A stretch of 64,000 nt of DNA from an uncultured Shewanella sp. GTDB taxonomy: Bacteria; Pseudomonadota; Gammaproteobacteria; Enterobacterales; Shewanellaceae. The stretch covers positions 248,001 to 312,000 of the forward strand of contig CANNEE010000002.1 of the NCBI GenBank assembly GCA_947503555.1, given 5' to 3'. The notes under the pieces were generated by a model, which did no database searches, was not told the origin of the DNA, and saw only the letters and a list, made by a program, of their open reading frames with translations. The position numbers were made by a program, and so were the translations under genes. This document shows, one piece after another, positions 28,215-37,785 of this stretch (the stretch's first letter is position 1; the number at the start of each line of letters is the position of its first letter).

Positions 28215-28319
28215 AAGTGCTAGTTTATTTAAACTGATTAATAAATGGTCTCAAATTCTATTCATAGCATTGTGGGTAAACAGGAATGAGGCAGACAACA
28301 AGCACGCAGGAAGGCAAAG

Positions 28320-29612
28320 ATGAAATTAGAATCTCTGGCACTACATCATGGATATACGTCTGAAGCAACGACTAAAGCGGCTGCAGTCCCTATCTATCAA
28401 ACCACTTCTTATACCTTCGATGATACTCAACACGGTGCCGATCTGTTTGATCTTAAGGTGCCGGGTAATATCTATACTCGCATTATGAACCCGACTACCG
28501 ATGTGCTTGAGCAGCGCCTTGCTGCGATTGAAGGTGGTATTGCGTCTTTGGCTGTGGCATCTGGAATGGCGGCGATTACTTATGCTATAGGTGCAATCAC
28601 TCAGGTTGGAGACAATATTGTCAGTACCAGTCAGCTCTATGGCGGCACCTATAACCTGTTCGCCCATACGTTGCCAAGACAAGGCGTTGATGTGCGTATG
28701 GCAGCCTATGATGATTTTGAAGGTCTTGAAGCCTTAATCGATGATAAAACTAAGGCGGTTTTTTGTGAGTCAATTGGTAACCCTGCGGGCAATATTGTCG
28801 ATCTGCAAAAACTTGCCGAGATAGCCCACAAACATGGTGTGCCATTGATTGTCGATAATACGGTGGCAACCCCGGTACTTTGTAAGCCCTTTGAGCATGG
28901 TGCCGATATTGTTATTCATTCTTTGACCAAGTATATCGGTGGCCATGGCACCACAGTTGGCGGCGTGATTATCGACTCTGGTAAGTTTGACTGGGTTGCG
29001 AATGCTAAGCGCTTTGCCCTATTGAACGAGCCAGATCCTTCCTACCATGGTGTCGTTTATACCGAGGCGTTTGGCCCTGCTGCTTTTATTGGTCGCTGCC
29101 GTGTCGTTCCTCTGCGTAATACAGGTGCTGCCCTTGCACCTCAAAGTGCATTTTTACTATTACAAGGCTTGGAAACTTTAGCCCTAAGAATGGAGCGTCA
29201 CTGCGATAATGCTTTAGCCTTAGCGCAGTATCTTGAGCAGCATCCGAAGGTGGCTTGGGTGAATTATGGTGCATTGCCAAATAGCCCATTTAAAGCAAAT
29301 TGTGACAAGACCACCTCGGGCAAAGCTTCAGGCATTATTAGTTTTGGCATCAAGGCGGCTGAGGGTGAGACCAGCAAAGAAACTGGCGGTAAGTTTATCG
29401 ATGCACTGCAAATGATATTGCGCTTGGTCAATATTGGCGATGCTAAATCCCTTGCCTGTCATCCCGCTTCAACCACACATAGACAACTTAATCCCCAAGA
29501 ATTAGCTAAGGCTGGGGTATCGGAAGATCTTATTCGTATCTCAGTGGGTATCGAGCATATTGACGATATCATTGCCGATGTTAGTCAAGCGATAGAAGCG
29601 GCTACTGCTTAG
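28320..29612 (+). CDS. metY: O-acetylhomoserine sulfhydrylase
   Basis: PLP enzyme making homocysteine from O-acetyl- (or O-succinyl-) homoserine and sulfide. The 430-residue protein is of the MetY/Cys-Met-metabolism type: [48 protein letters not shown]-like N-terminus, [33 protein letters not shown] with the PLP lysine in SLTKY, and the long insertion typical of the 430-residue MetY group ([15 protein letters not shown]). Ribosome site AGGAAGG upstream. MetJ boxes in the promoter fit methionine repression. Ends in a strong terminator. Confidence 0.94.
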   Translation: [430 protein letters not shown]

Positions 29613-29631
29613 GCCGTTCGTTGCTATCAAC

Positions 29632-29666
29632 ATACCCCTAGAAGCATTCTAGGGGTATTCTTTTTG
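29632..29666 (+). terminator. Terminator after metY
   Basis: A twelve-base perfect stem (29632-29643 with 29647-29658) around a GCA loop, followed by TCTTTTTG. Twenty bases beyond the metY stop. Confidence 0.94.
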
Positions 29667-29823
29667 CTGTTCTCTTAATTCGCATCTGAGTATACTCTTG
29701 CTTCTTTAAATGGCTTTATTAGGGCTTGTCCTAGCCACATAGTCAGCGAACACCTGAGCTAATTTTAATTATGACGAGCCATTAGTTTGTTGATTCATTA
29801 GCCAAAATTAACGGAATAATAAT

Positions 29824-30261
29824 ATGAGTATTTGGTTTAGACCTGTCACCCTTGAAGATTGCGCTAAGTTAGATTTAGGTATGCATGGCAAGGGCACCTT
29901 AATGCAAACCTTGAATATCAAGATTACCGAAATCGGTGATGATTATATGGTGGCGACTATGCCTGCTTCGCCTGCAGTGCACAATCCTTTAGGCATAGTT
30001 CACGGCGGTGCTAACGTTGCCTTGGCAGAGACTGTAGCTAGCTATGCGGCAAATTTTGCTGTTGATTTCGAGCAGTTCTATTGTGTCGGCCAAGAGATTA
30101 ATGCCAATCATCTAAAAGCCTCTCGTAATGGGTTATTGACCGCTACCGCTAAGCCAGTTCATCTGGGCAAGCGCAGCTCAGTTTGGGAGATCCTTATCCA
30201 TAATAGCGGGGGGGATCTTTGCTGTATCTCCCGTATGACTGCGGCCGTGGTGAAACGATAA
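29824..30261 (+). CDS. menI: Hotdog-fold acyl-CoA thioesterase (MenI/YdiI-like)
   Basis: A 145-residue hotdog thioesterase. It matches the YdiI/EntH pattern along its length: IGDDYMVATMPAS, NPLGIVHGGANVALAETVAS (substrate-binding helix with the catalytic Glu in the ALAE position), GQEINANHLKASRNG and LGKRSSVWEI. In E. coli YdiI (MenI) hydrolyses DHNA-CoA in menaquinone synthesis, a pathway a menaquinone-using respirer such as Shewanella needs. A general acyl-CoA thioesterase is the alternative. Standalone gene. Confidence 0.8.
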   Translation: MSIWFRPVTLEDCAKLDLGMHGKGTLMQTLNIKITEIGDDYMVATMPASPAVHNPLGIVHGGANVALAETVASYAANFAVDFEQFYCVGQEINANHLKASRNGLLTATAKPVHLGKRSSVWEILIHNSGGDLCCISRMTAAVVKR

Positions 30262-30397
30262 GCGAGAGCTTGTTGCAGAAATGAAGAGCATTGTTCAACA
30301 CTGCTAGAGTAGCAGTATTTATAAAAATTACCCTGAAAGATCAATGCGTCCTAGTTTAGAGCTATGCTTAACTGAGTGGTCACTGATAGGAGATAAA

Positions 30398-30643
30398 ATG
30401 GACACAGGCTTAATTTGGGAGTGGGTCGGATATCTAGCATCAGCCGTCGTCGCGTTATCTCTGATGATGGCCGATATCAAAAAACTACGCTGGTGGAATC
30501 TATTGGGTGCAGCCTTGTTTGTTGCTTATGGTATGGCGATATCCGCAATTCCCGTCGCTTTAGTTAATTTCTTCATTGTGATTATTGATATCTATTATCT
30601 GATTAAAATTTATCGAGAAGAGCGGCAAGCACAAGTGAAATAA
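30398..30643 (+). CDS. Small inner-membrane protein (YgjV-like)
   Basis: An 81-residue protein with three predicted membrane helices (VGYLASAVVALSLMMA, WWNLLGAALFVAYGMAI, IPVALVNFFIVIIDIYYLI) ending in a basic tail. The pattern resembles the YgjV/PQ-loop-like half-repeat proteins; function unknown. The ATG at 30398 has AGGAG upstream and removes an unlikely 18-residue soluble extension from the open frame that begins at 30344. A terminator follows. Confidence 0.78.
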   Translation: MDTGLIWEWVGYLASAVVALSLMMADIKKLRWWNLLGAALFVAYGMAISAIPVALVNFFIVIIDIYYLIKIYREERQAQVK

Positions 30644-30680
30644 CCAGCTTCCTTGGTCAAGTTAAAAGCATCGCCGCATT

Positions 30681-30711
30681 AAGCCCCACTTTCACATTGG
30701 GGCTTTTTATT
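30681..30711 (+). terminator. Terminator after the small membrane protein gene
   Basis: An eight-base stem (30681-30688 with 30698-30705) and a nine-base loop, followed by TTTTTATTAT, about 40 bases beyond the stop. Confidence 0.88.
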
Positions 30712-30811
30712 ATCTTTGTGTTCGCTAAAGTAGATTGTAGTTATTTGTTTTAATCGTTTTTGTTTTGCGCGTTGTCTGGCTAATCTGAAGACATTCAAAC
30801 AGGAGCTTGTT

Positions 30812-30862
30812 ATGGCGACATTACACGACTTGATAGAAGACTGGTTGCAGCAAGCAAAATAA
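30812..30862 (+). CDS. 16-codon reading frame upstream of the catalase gene
   Basis: ATG at 30812 to TAA at 30862 encodes MATLHDLIEDWLQQAK. It has a very good ribosome site (AGGAG, seven bases before the ATG), lies downstream of the preceding terminator and ends 40 bases before the catalase start, so it is on the same expected transcript. The peptide would form an amphipathic acidic helix. It might be a leader that couples translation to katB, a small protein in its own right, or chance. No family is recognised. Confidence 0.5.
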   Translation: MATLHDLIEDWLQQAK

Positions 30863-30902
30863 GCGCTGACCAATGAACTTAAACAGATAATAGGAATTCA
30901 AG

Positions 30903-32402
30903 ATGACACAACTTCAATATTTAACCAGCCAAAATGGTGCGCCGGTAGCAGATGATCAAAACTCACTCACAGCAGGGGAGAGAGGCCCAGTATTACTGCA
31001 GGACTGGCACTTGATCGAGAAGTTGGCCCACTTTAATCGTGAGCGTATTCCTGAGCGTGTTGTCCATGCTAAGGGTACGGGGGCTTATGGTGTATTTACC
31101 CTCACTAAAGATCTGAGTGATTATACCCTAGCGGAGCATTTCAATGGTGTAGGCAAGCAGACAGAGACCTTTGTGCGTTTCTCCACTGTGGGTGGAGAGA
31201 TGGGCTCTGCCGATGCTGAGCGAGACCCTAGAGGTTTTGGCCTACGTTTTTATACCCAGCGTGGTAATCACGATATCGTAGGTAACAACACACCTACTTT
31301 CTTTTTGCGTGATGGGATTAAGTTTCCTGACTTTATTCATACTCAGAAGCGCCATCCCCTGACTAATTTAAAAGATCCGCAAGCTATGTGGGAATTTTGG
31401 TCACTTAACCCTGAAGCCCTGCATCAGGTGACTATTTTGATGTCTGATAGGGGAATTCCTGCAAATTATCGTCATATGAATGGCTATGGTTCCCATACCT
31501 TTTCATTTTGGAACATTAAGGGTGAGCGTTTTTGGGTTAAGTTTCATTTTAAGACAAAACAAGGCATAGCCAATTTAACTGCAGAGCAGGCTGATAAGCT
31601 CAAAGGGATAGATCCTGATTCGTCCCAGCGTGATCTTATGGTTGCGATTCAAGAAGGTAATTTTCCTAAGTGGAGTGTGAATGTGCAGATCATGCCTGAA
31701 GCCGATGCTAACACCTATGGAATTAACCCTTTCGATTTGACCAAGGTTTGGCCACATGGTGACTATCCGCTGATTGAAATTGGTGAGTTGGAGCTTAACC
31801 GTCTGCCACAGAATTATTTTGCCGAGGTGGAGCAGGTAGCGTTAGCGCCCAGTAACCTAGTACCCGGGGTCGGTGCCTCACCAGATAAGATGTTGCAAGC
31901 ACGTTTGTTCGCCTATGCCGATGCTCAAAGGTATCGTATTGGCGCTAACTATAATCAACTGCCTGTGAACTGCCCCCATGGAACTCAGGTAAATCATCAT
32001 CAAAGAGGTGGTGCTATGGCAGGTAGTCAATGCCCTGTGACAGGTGCACAGGCAAGTGTGGATGGCGCTGTGCATCAAACGGGTGGCGATGCTAGTAGAA
32101 ACTTTGGTCCCAATTTATCAGGGCAGTTTGTCGAACCAAGTCACTTAATTGAACCTCCTTTGGCGCTTGATGATGAAGCTGCGAGATACAGCCGCTACAA
32201 CCAAGATGATTATACTCAGGCGGGAAATCTGTACCGTATTTTGCCCCAAGATGAACAGCAAAGACTGGTGAGTAATATTGCTAGCACATTAAGTCAAGCC
32301 ACTGAAGAAGTACAAATTGCTATGGTTGAGCATTTTACGTTAGCGGACAAAGAGTATGGCGAGCAGGTTGCTAAGGCGCTGAAGTTATCATTGAATGTCT
32401 GA
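30903..32402 (+). CDS. katB: Monofunctional heme catalase
   Basis: Disproportionates hydrogen peroxide. The 499-residue protein is a small-subunit catalase: [12 protein letters not shown] (catalytic His near 58), [12 protein letters not shown] (catalytic Asn), the NADPH/heme region [15 protein letters not shown], and the proximal heme signature [14 protein letters not shown] with the ligand Tyr near 340. Cytoplasmic or possibly periplasmic; I see no signal peptide. Upstream is a 16-codon frame with its own ribosome site. An OxyR site would be expected but I could not identify one with confidence. Confidence 0.95.
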   Translation: MTQLQYLTSQNGAPVADDQNSLTAGERGPVLLQDWHLIEKLAHFNRERIPERVVHAKGTGAYGVFTLTKDLSDYTLAEHFNGVGKQTETFVRFSTVGGEMGSADAERDPRGFGLRFYTQRGNHDIVGNNTPTFFLRDGIKFPDFIHTQKRHPLTNLKDPQAMWEFWSLNPEALHQVTILMSDRGIPANYRHMNGYGSHTFSFWNIKGERFWVKFHFKTKQGIANLTAEQADKLKGIDPDSSQRDLMVAIQEGNFPKWSVNVQIMPEADANTYGINPFDLTKVWPHGDYPLIEIGELELNRLPQNYFAEVEQVALAPSNLVPGVGASPDKMLQARLFAYADAQRYRIGANYNQLPVNCPHGTQVNHHQRGGAMAGSQCPVTGAQASVDGAVHQTGGDASRNFGPNLSGQFVEPSHLIEPPLALDDEAARYSRYNQDDYTQAGNLYRILPQDEQQRLVSNIASTLSQATEEVQIAMVEHFTLADKEYGEQVAKALKLSLNV

Positions 32403-32418
32403 TGCAGAGTCAGTGAGT

Positions 32419-32450
32419 AATAAGCCAGTAGCCTTGTCTACTGGCTTATT
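32419..32450. terminator. Bidirectional terminator between katB and mneA
   Basis: A thirteen-base perfect stem (32419-32431 with 32438-32450) with a six-base loop. It overlaps the stop codon of the convergent mneA-like gene. A short T-rich tract follows on the katB side (TTATTGTTG). Confidence 0.85.
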
Positions 32451-33006
32451 GTTGATAAACCAGTGTCGTGACCCCAAGAATAATAAATAGCAAGGAGCAG
32501 CCTCTATGTATCCAACTCAGCGGCAGCTTATCGGCGCTATAATGTCCGGCTATAACAACGGGCACATTGGCCAGCAACATACCTAAGGTTGTCCCCATGA
32601 CCACAGCCGTTAAGTTATCGTACTTAGCCGCCATCACAACAGTTACCACTTGGGTTTTATCACCTATCTCGGCGAGAAAGAAAAGAATAAAGGTCGCTAT
32701 CAGAGGGCCATATTGGTAGAGCCGGCTCTCCTGCGTATCTACCTTGTCTGGGATCAGCACCCAAACGCCGATAGCGAAAAACGAAGCGGCTACCAGATAA
32801 CGAGCCAAGTTTTCATCTAGCCATGTCAATGACCATTGACCTATCCAAGCTGCGGCAAAGTGGTTGAGCAAGGTCGCCACTGTGATGCCGATTATAATGG
32901 CGGATTTATTTTTAAATCGCGTTGCTAATAGCAGTGCAAGTAGCTGAGTTTTATCGCCGATTTCAGCGATGGCAACAGATAAAGTGGAAGTGAGAAAGGC
33001 CTGCAA
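32446..33006 (-). CDS. mneA: GDT1/UPF0016 family manganese exporter
   Basis: A 186-residue membrane protein with six predicted helices in two repeats, each bearing the family signature E-x-G-D-K-T (AEIGDKTQLLALLLATRF near residue 15 and AEIGDKTQVVTVVMAAKY near residue 115). In Vibrio the homologue MneA exports Mn2+; eukaryotic members are Golgi Mn2+/Ca2+ transporters. I looked upstream for a yybP-ykoY manganese riboswitch and did not see one. Monocistronic. Confidence 0.88.
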   Translation of the reverse strand: MQAFLTSTLSVAIAEIGDKTQLLALLLATRFKNKSAIIIGITVATLLNHFAAAWIGQWSLTWLDENLARYLVAASFFAIGVWVLIPDKVDTQESRLYQYGPLIATFILFFLAEIGDKTQVVTVVMAAKYDNLTAVVMGTTLGMLLANVPVVIAGHYSADKLPLSWIHRGCSLLFIILGVTTLVYQQ

Positions 33007-33543
33007 TTTAACAAAATCCTAGCTTAATGAAGAACGAGCCGATGGAGCATCCTAGTCAATCAACTCAAATTTACCTTGTTTAGTGCATCCTTTGCCGGCG
33101 AGATTATAGGGTAAGTTTGCGATGAAAGTTTATGAGCTACCGCTAATTGTGAGCCATTGCACTTAAAATCGGCATATCTGTACATCGATTGACAGAACTA
33201 GCGGTAGTGATGTACTAGTTCGTCATTACGTGAAAAATATCACAGTAACTTATTCTCACTTCCCTTGCTCCTATTTTCAGGGTCTGCTACTGTCGTTACT
33301 CTATTTTAAGTGACTCGAGATGCATTAGTTGTGAATCAATTTTCGATTTTAGCCAGTCGTAGTGGTCGATTTAGCTAGCCTTAATGGCTGGCACTTAAGC
33401 TATTAAGGCTAATCAATAGAAATATACTGATGAGGTTTACAACTTAATATTCTGAGTAATACCTGCATATAGCAAACCCAGATTGTACCCATCGAAACAG
33501 ATTAACCACCTTGAAAATATAAAAATATAACTAGGAAGATTTT
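33007..33543. other. Intergenic region before the aromatic amino acid permease gene
   Basis: 537 bases between divergent mneA and the permease gene. It contains an inverted repeat (33376-33385 with 33402-33411; arms TAGCCTTAAT/ATTAAGGCTA, 16-base spacer) 130 bases upstream of the permease start, which may be an operator or a leader hairpin. I see no protein-coding frame, riboswitch or RNA gene that I can support. Promoters for both genes must lie here. Confidence 0.5.
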
Positions 33544-34731
33544 GTGAATTTAAAAATTTTGGGCTCTATAGCCATTGTTGCTGGTACTGCTATTGGTGCC
33601 GGAATGCTAGCGCTACCTTTAGCGACCGCGGCACTCGGTATTATTCCTGCCATTGCTTTACTCGTCGTGATTTGGGGTGTTTCAGCATATACCTCGCTGT
33701 TAATGCTGGAAGTTAATCTTAAGGCGGGTGTCGGAGATAATGTTCACGCCATCACAGGCAAAACCTTAGGTAAAAAAGGCCAGTTTATTCAAGGAGCCTC
33801 ATTTTTAAGTTTATTGTTTGCACTTACCGCAGCCTATTTAACAGGGGGCTCATCGTTATTGGTTTTAAAGGCCAAAACTCTATTTGATGTAGCATTAGAT
33901 AATCAGGTCGCAGTGGTGGCTTTCACCTTAACTTTAGGTGTGGTGGCTGCATTAGGTGTGGCTTGGGTCGATAAGTTATCGCGGATTTTATTCTCGCTAA
34001 TGATAGTGCTGCTAGTATTGGTGGTATTGTTCCTATTCCCTGAGGTCAGCATTGCTAAGATGGCAACGGGCGCACTAACCGACTCCATTGGTGATAGTTG
34101 GATGGCGGCCATTCCTGTGGTCTTTACCTCGTTCGGTTTTCATGTTTGTATTGCAACGCTAGTCAGATACCTTGACGGTGATAGCGTCTCTTTGCGTAAG
34201 GTGCTGCTGATTGGCTCAACCATTCCGCTAGTGTGTTATATCCTCTGGCTATTAGTCACTCTAGGTACCGTTGGCGGTGAAACAGTTCATGGTTTTGCTG
34301 GTTCGCTGCCGTCACTCGTGAGTGCGCTGCAAGATATTGCTGCTCAGCCATGGGTCAGCAAGTGTATTTCTCTGTTTGCCGATCTGGCTTTGGTGACCTC
34401 CTTCCTCGGTGTAACCATGAGTCTGTTTGACTTTATTGCAGAGCTAACTCGAGCTAAGAGTAACTTAGCTGGCAAAGTACAAACTTGGCTGATTACCTTT
34501 GTACCGCCTTTGTTATGTGCGCTTTATGTGCCAGAAGGTTTTGTGGCAGTACTCGGCTTTGCCGCTATTCCTTTGGTGGTGATGATTATTTTCCTACCTG
34601 TTGCCATGGCGATGGGGCAGCGTAAGCAGGCATCAACTAGTTATCAGGTATCTGGTGGCGTACCTGGTATGTTGCTGGCAGCACTTTTAGGTGCAGTGAT
34701 TATCGCCGCTCAGTTGTGGGTTGCCTTGTAA
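33544..34731 (+). CDS. tyrP: Aromatic amino acid permease (HAAAP family, TyrP-like)
   Basis: Inner-membrane proton symporter of about 395 residues with eleven helices. The start LKILGSIAIVAGTAIGAGMLALPLATAALGIIPAI contains the HAAAP signature GTAIGAGMLALP that defines the TyrP/Mtr/TnaB group. A GTG start at 33544 follows AGGAAG by six bases. Tyrosine or tryptophan is the expected substrate; I cannot separate them, though TyrP-type length and sequence are slightly favoured. A terminator follows about 80 bases later. Confidence 0.88.
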   Translation: MNLKILGSIAIVAGTAIGAGMLALPLATAALGIIPAIALLVVIWGVSAYTSLLMLEVNLKAGVGDNVHAITGKTLGKKGQFIQGASFLSLLFALTAAYLTGGSSLLVLKAKTLFDVALDNQVAVVAFTLTLGVVAALGVAWVDKLSRILFSLMIVLLVLVVLFLFPEVSIAKMATGALTDSIGDSWMAAIPVVFTSFGFHVCIATLVRYLDGDSVSLRKVLLIGSTIPLVCYILWLLVTLGTVGGETVHGFAGSLPSLVSALQDIAAQPWVSKCISLFADLALVTSFLGVTMSLFDFIAELTRAKSNLAGKVQTWLITFVPPLLCALYVPEGFVAVLGFAAIPLVVMIIFLPVAMAMGQRKQASTSYQVSGGVPGMLLAALLGAVIIAAQLWVAL

Positions 34732-34815
34732 GCAAAGCTTCAGTGGAACTGTAAGTTTTGTAAGCTTTGTAACTGAGTTTTTCGAAGCCTGTAGCCAATA
34801 CCATATATATGATAA

Positions 34816-34843
34816 AGTCGGGCTCACGCTCGGCTTTTTTATT
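34816..34843 (+). terminator. Terminator after the permease gene
   Basis: An eight-base stem with two G-U pairs (AGTCGGGC with GCTCGGCT) around TCAC, followed by six T and ATTT. Confidence 0.85.
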
Positions 34844-35039
34844 TGTGCTTTTTGCATTATTTGCGTTTTATGCATGGCTCAATGCACTAGTACATAGGTG
34901 GTTGTTTATTCCTGCCTATGTGTTTCCGAGTGCATGGGAGTATTGATTTCAACGATTGTGAAGTTACCTTCAAGTCGTGATGTATCCCAATAACAACAAA
35001 TTGATTTATTCACTATTTTAATAAAATGGATTTAACACC

Positions 35040-37196
35040 ATGAAAAAATGGCTACTTGTAGCAGCTGTTGCTAGCTCATTTTCTGCAACGGCTGACGAAG
35101 GCATGTGGCAGCCTTACCAACTTCCTGCTATGGCCGATGAGCTAAAAGCAAAAGGGTTGGAAATTGACGCCAAATCTATCTCTAAGCTAACCGAATTCCC
35201 AATGAACGCTGTGATTAGCCTAGGTGGCTGTACAGCATCATTCGTATCGCCAAAAGGCTTAGCTGTGACTAACCATCACTGTGCCTATGGCTCAATCCAA
35301 TACAACTCTACGCCAGAGAAAAACCTACTTAAAGATGGTTTCTTAGCTAAGAGTTTTGCTGAAGAGCTACCAGCAACTCCGGGCTCACGTATCTTTGTTA
35401 CCGAAGATGTGACCAATGTAACCGATAAGGTTAAGCAGGGTTTAGATAAGAAGAAAGGCCAAGCTTATTACCAAGGCATTGAGGCAAAAGAGAAAGAGCT
35501 TGTTGCTCAGTGTGAAAAAGAAGATGGTTACCGTTGTCAGGTTTATAGTTTTCACGGTGGCCTTGAGTATTATCTGGTTAAACAGATGGAAATTCGCGAT
35601 GTGCGTCTAGTCTATAACCCAGCAGCTAGCGTGGGTAAGTATGGCGGCGATATCGATAACTGGATGTGGCCACGTCACACGGGGGATTTCTCTTTCTATC
35701 GCGCTTATGTGTCTAAGTCAGGTAAGCCTGCTGATTACAGCAAGGATAATGTGCCTTATGAGCCAAAGAGTTTCTTAAAGGTTTCTGCTAAAGGTGTCAG
35801 CGAAGGTGATTTTGTGATGGTGACTGGCTACCCAGGCCGTACCAACCGTTATCGCACCGCTAACGAAGTACAAAACCAGTTTGAGTGGGCGTACCCAGAA
35901 GGCAAAATGCTGCGCGAGCGCTTTATTGAAATCATCAAAGAGACTGCGCCAGAGGGCAGTGATGAGCGTATCAAGTATGCGAGTCTCATTGCTGGCTTAG
36001 CTAACTATGCTAAGAACTTCACCTCTATGATTGAGTTCTATGGTAAGTCGACCATGCTTGATGACCGTAAGGCCCGTGAAGCTGAACTGGCTAAGTGGAT
36101 TGCAGCCGATAAGTCGCGTACTAAGCAGTATGGTAAGACAATGTCGAGCCTAGATAAGCTGATTGAGCAAAACCGTGAGAATCAAGAGCGCGATATTATT
36201 CTTGGCTATATCCGTTACACCACTATGGTGCCAATGGCGCGTAAACTATATCGTTTAGCTAATGAGAAGCAGCTTGATGATATGGCCCGTGAGCCAGGTT
36301 ACCAAGAGCGTGATATGACTAACTTTAAGTCAGGCCTTGAGCGTATTGACCGCCGTTATGCGGCTAGTGTTGATAAGGCTGTATTACTTGATCTACTAAG
36401 CCGTTATGCACAATTGCCACAGGCTGAGCATATTCCAGCATTGGATAAAGCTTTTGGTATCGGTAAAAACTTCGACAAGGCTGCACTGAGCAAGACCTTA
36501 GACAAGATGTATGCTAAGACCAAGCTAGCAGATAAAGAAACTCGTCTTGAGTGGATGAACAAGTCTGTTGCTGATTTTAAAGCATCTAACGATCCTTTCA
36601 TCAAATTCGCTGTAGCCATGTATGAGACAGATATGGCTGAAGAGAAGAAAGCCAAAGAGCTTTATGGTGAGCTAATGAAGGTGCGCCCTCAGTACATGGA
36701 TGCCATCATTGCGTATAACCGTGAGCAAGGTAAGCCCGTCTATGCTGATGCTAACTCAAGCTTACGTGTGAGTGTGGGTCATGTTAAGGGTTACTCTCCT
36801 GAAGATGGTATGTATGCGGTACCATTTACTACTCTTGAAGGTATTCTTGCCAAAGATACTGGCGTTGAGCCATTCGATGCGCCTAAGAAGCAGCTTGAGC
36901 TTATCGAGTCTAAGACCTATGGCGATTACTATGTGAAGTCGCTGAACTCTGTGCCTGTGAACTTCCTTTCGACGCTGGATACTACAGGTGGTAACTCAGG
37001 TTCACCTACATTGAATGGCCGCGCCGAGCTGGTTGGTCTGCTGTTTGATGGTGTTTACGAGAGTATCATTGGTGACTGGGCTTATGATGATAAGACCAAC
37101 CGCTCTATTCAAATCGATAGCCGTTATATGCTTTGGGTGATGAAGTACCTAGATAATGCAGATAACCTATTGAATGAAATGGAAATCGTTCACTAG
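35040..37196 (+). CDS. S46 family dipeptidyl peptidase (DPP7-like)
   Basis: Periplasmic serine exopeptidase that removes dipeptides from N-termini. Signal peptide LLVAAVASSFSATA; 718 residues, the full S46 length. The triad is visible: His in VTNHHCAYGS near residue 80, Asp in the WMWPRHTGDFSFYRAY segment, and Ser in GGNSGSP near residue 651. Eighteen residues after that Ser, where DPP11 enzymes have the Arg that selects acidic P1 residues, there is Gly (LLFDGVYE), which points to the DPP7-type preference for non-acidic residues. Monocistronic. S46 proteases are common in Shewanella and fit protein-rich marine substrates. Confidence 0.92.
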   Translation: MKKWLLVAAVASSFSATADEGMWQPYQLPAMADELKAKGLEIDAKSISKLTEFPMNAVISLGGCTASFVSPKGLAVTNHHCAYGSIQYNSTPEKNLLKDGFLAKSFAEELPATPGSRIFVTEDVTNVTDKVKQGLDKKKGQAYYQGIEAKEKELVAQCEKEDGYRCQVYSFHGGLEYYLVKQMEIRDVRLVYNPAASVGKYGGDIDNWMWPRHTGDFSFYRAYVSKSGKPADYSKDNVPYEPKSFLKVSAKGVSEGDFVMVTGYPGRTNRYRTANEVQNQFEWAYPEGKMLRERFIEIIKETAPEGSDERIKYASLIAGLANYAKNFTSMIEFYGKSTMLDDRKAREAELAKWIAADKSRTKQYGKTMSSLDKLIEQNRENQERDIILGYIRYTTMVPMARKLYRLANEKQLDDMAREPGYQERDMTNFKSGLERIDRRYAASVDKAVLLDLLSRYAQLPQAEHIPALDKAFGIGKNFDKAALSKTLDKMYAKTKLADKETRLEWMNKSVADFKASNDPFIKFAVAMYETDMAEEKKAKELYGELMKVRPQYMDAIIAYNREQGKPVYADANSSLRVSVGHVKGYSPEDGMYAVPFTTLEGILAKDTGVEPFDAPKKQLELIESKTYGDYYVKSLNSVPVNFLSTLDTTGGNSGSPTLNGRAELVGLLFDGVYESIIGDWAYDDKTNRSIQIDSRYMLWVMKYLDNADNLLNEMEIVH

Positions 37197-37234
37197 TTCT
37201 TTTTAGTAGTACAACTAAAGTGTGATCTTGATAT

Positions 37235-37262
37235 AAGCCCTGAATGTTCAGGGCTTTTTTAT
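37235..37262 (+). terminator. Terminator after the S46 peptidase gene
   Basis: Perfect stem AAGCCCTGA/TCAGGGCTT (37235-37243 with 37248-37256) followed by a T-run. The same stem sequence recurs in the next terminator at 37786. Confidence 0.93.
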
Positions 37263-37413
37263 GTCACAAATCCTTGGTCATTATGAGCAGCTATAGTATC
37301 TTACCCACGAATTGGCTCTAACTAGTTGCAATGTAAACATTATTTAAAGTTTTCATGCTTGGTGATAAGCTAATGTAGTCATAATTAAACTTCTTACAAA
37401 AGGATTATTTGTA

Positions 37414-37767
37414 ATGGGATACTTTATCGCCGCACTTAAAAAATACGCAGTCTTTTCTGGTCGAGCAAGACGTAAAGAGTATTGGATGTTCGTGCTTTTC
37501 TATATGCTCTTCTCTATCGTATTTAGCATCATGGATGCAGTGATAGGCACTTATTTCATCACGGCTATCTATGCCTTGGTTATGATCATCCCAAGCCTAA
37601 GTGTGATGGTCAGACGCCTGCATGATACCGGTCGTAGCGGCTGGTGGTTCTTTATCAGTTTCGTGCCTTTGGTTGGCGCTATCGTGCTATTGGTCTTCTT
37701 AGTCCAGAACAGTCATGATGAAAACGATTATGGTGTTAACCCTAAGCTGGCAGATGCTGCTGCCTAA
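37414..37767 (+). CDS. DUF805 inner-membrane protein
   Basis: A 117-residue membrane protein of the DUF805 (YhaH/YhaI) family. Typical elements: ALKKYAVFSGRARRKEYWMFVLFY at the N-terminus, three or four helices, and RRLHDTGRSGWWFFISFVPLVGAIVLLVFL. It ends with the usual ENDYGVNP. Function unknown in the family. Good ribosome site (AAAGGA). Ends in a terminator 18 bases after the stop. Confidence 0.9.
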   Translation: MGYFIAALKKYAVFSGRARRKEYWMFVLFYMLFSIVFSIMDAVIGTYFITAIYALVMIIPSLSVMVRRLHDTGRSGWWFFISFVPLVGAIVLLVFLVQNSHDENDYGVNPKLADAAA

Positions 37768-37785
37768 GTTAATTTTTTGATTATC

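Noticed and set aside
28215-28319. SAM riboswitch in the metY leader
   Set aside because: No conserved SAM-I or SAM-II core is visible, and two MetJ boxes already explain regulation.
28341-28682. 113-codon antisense frame inside metY
   Set aside because: It lies opposite the firmly identified metY sequence and encodes nothing recognisable; a shadow of codon use.
33007-33150. yybP-ykoY manganese riboswitch before the Mn exporter gene
   Set aside because: I looked for the conserved GGGGAGTAG-type element and the paired stems and did not find them.
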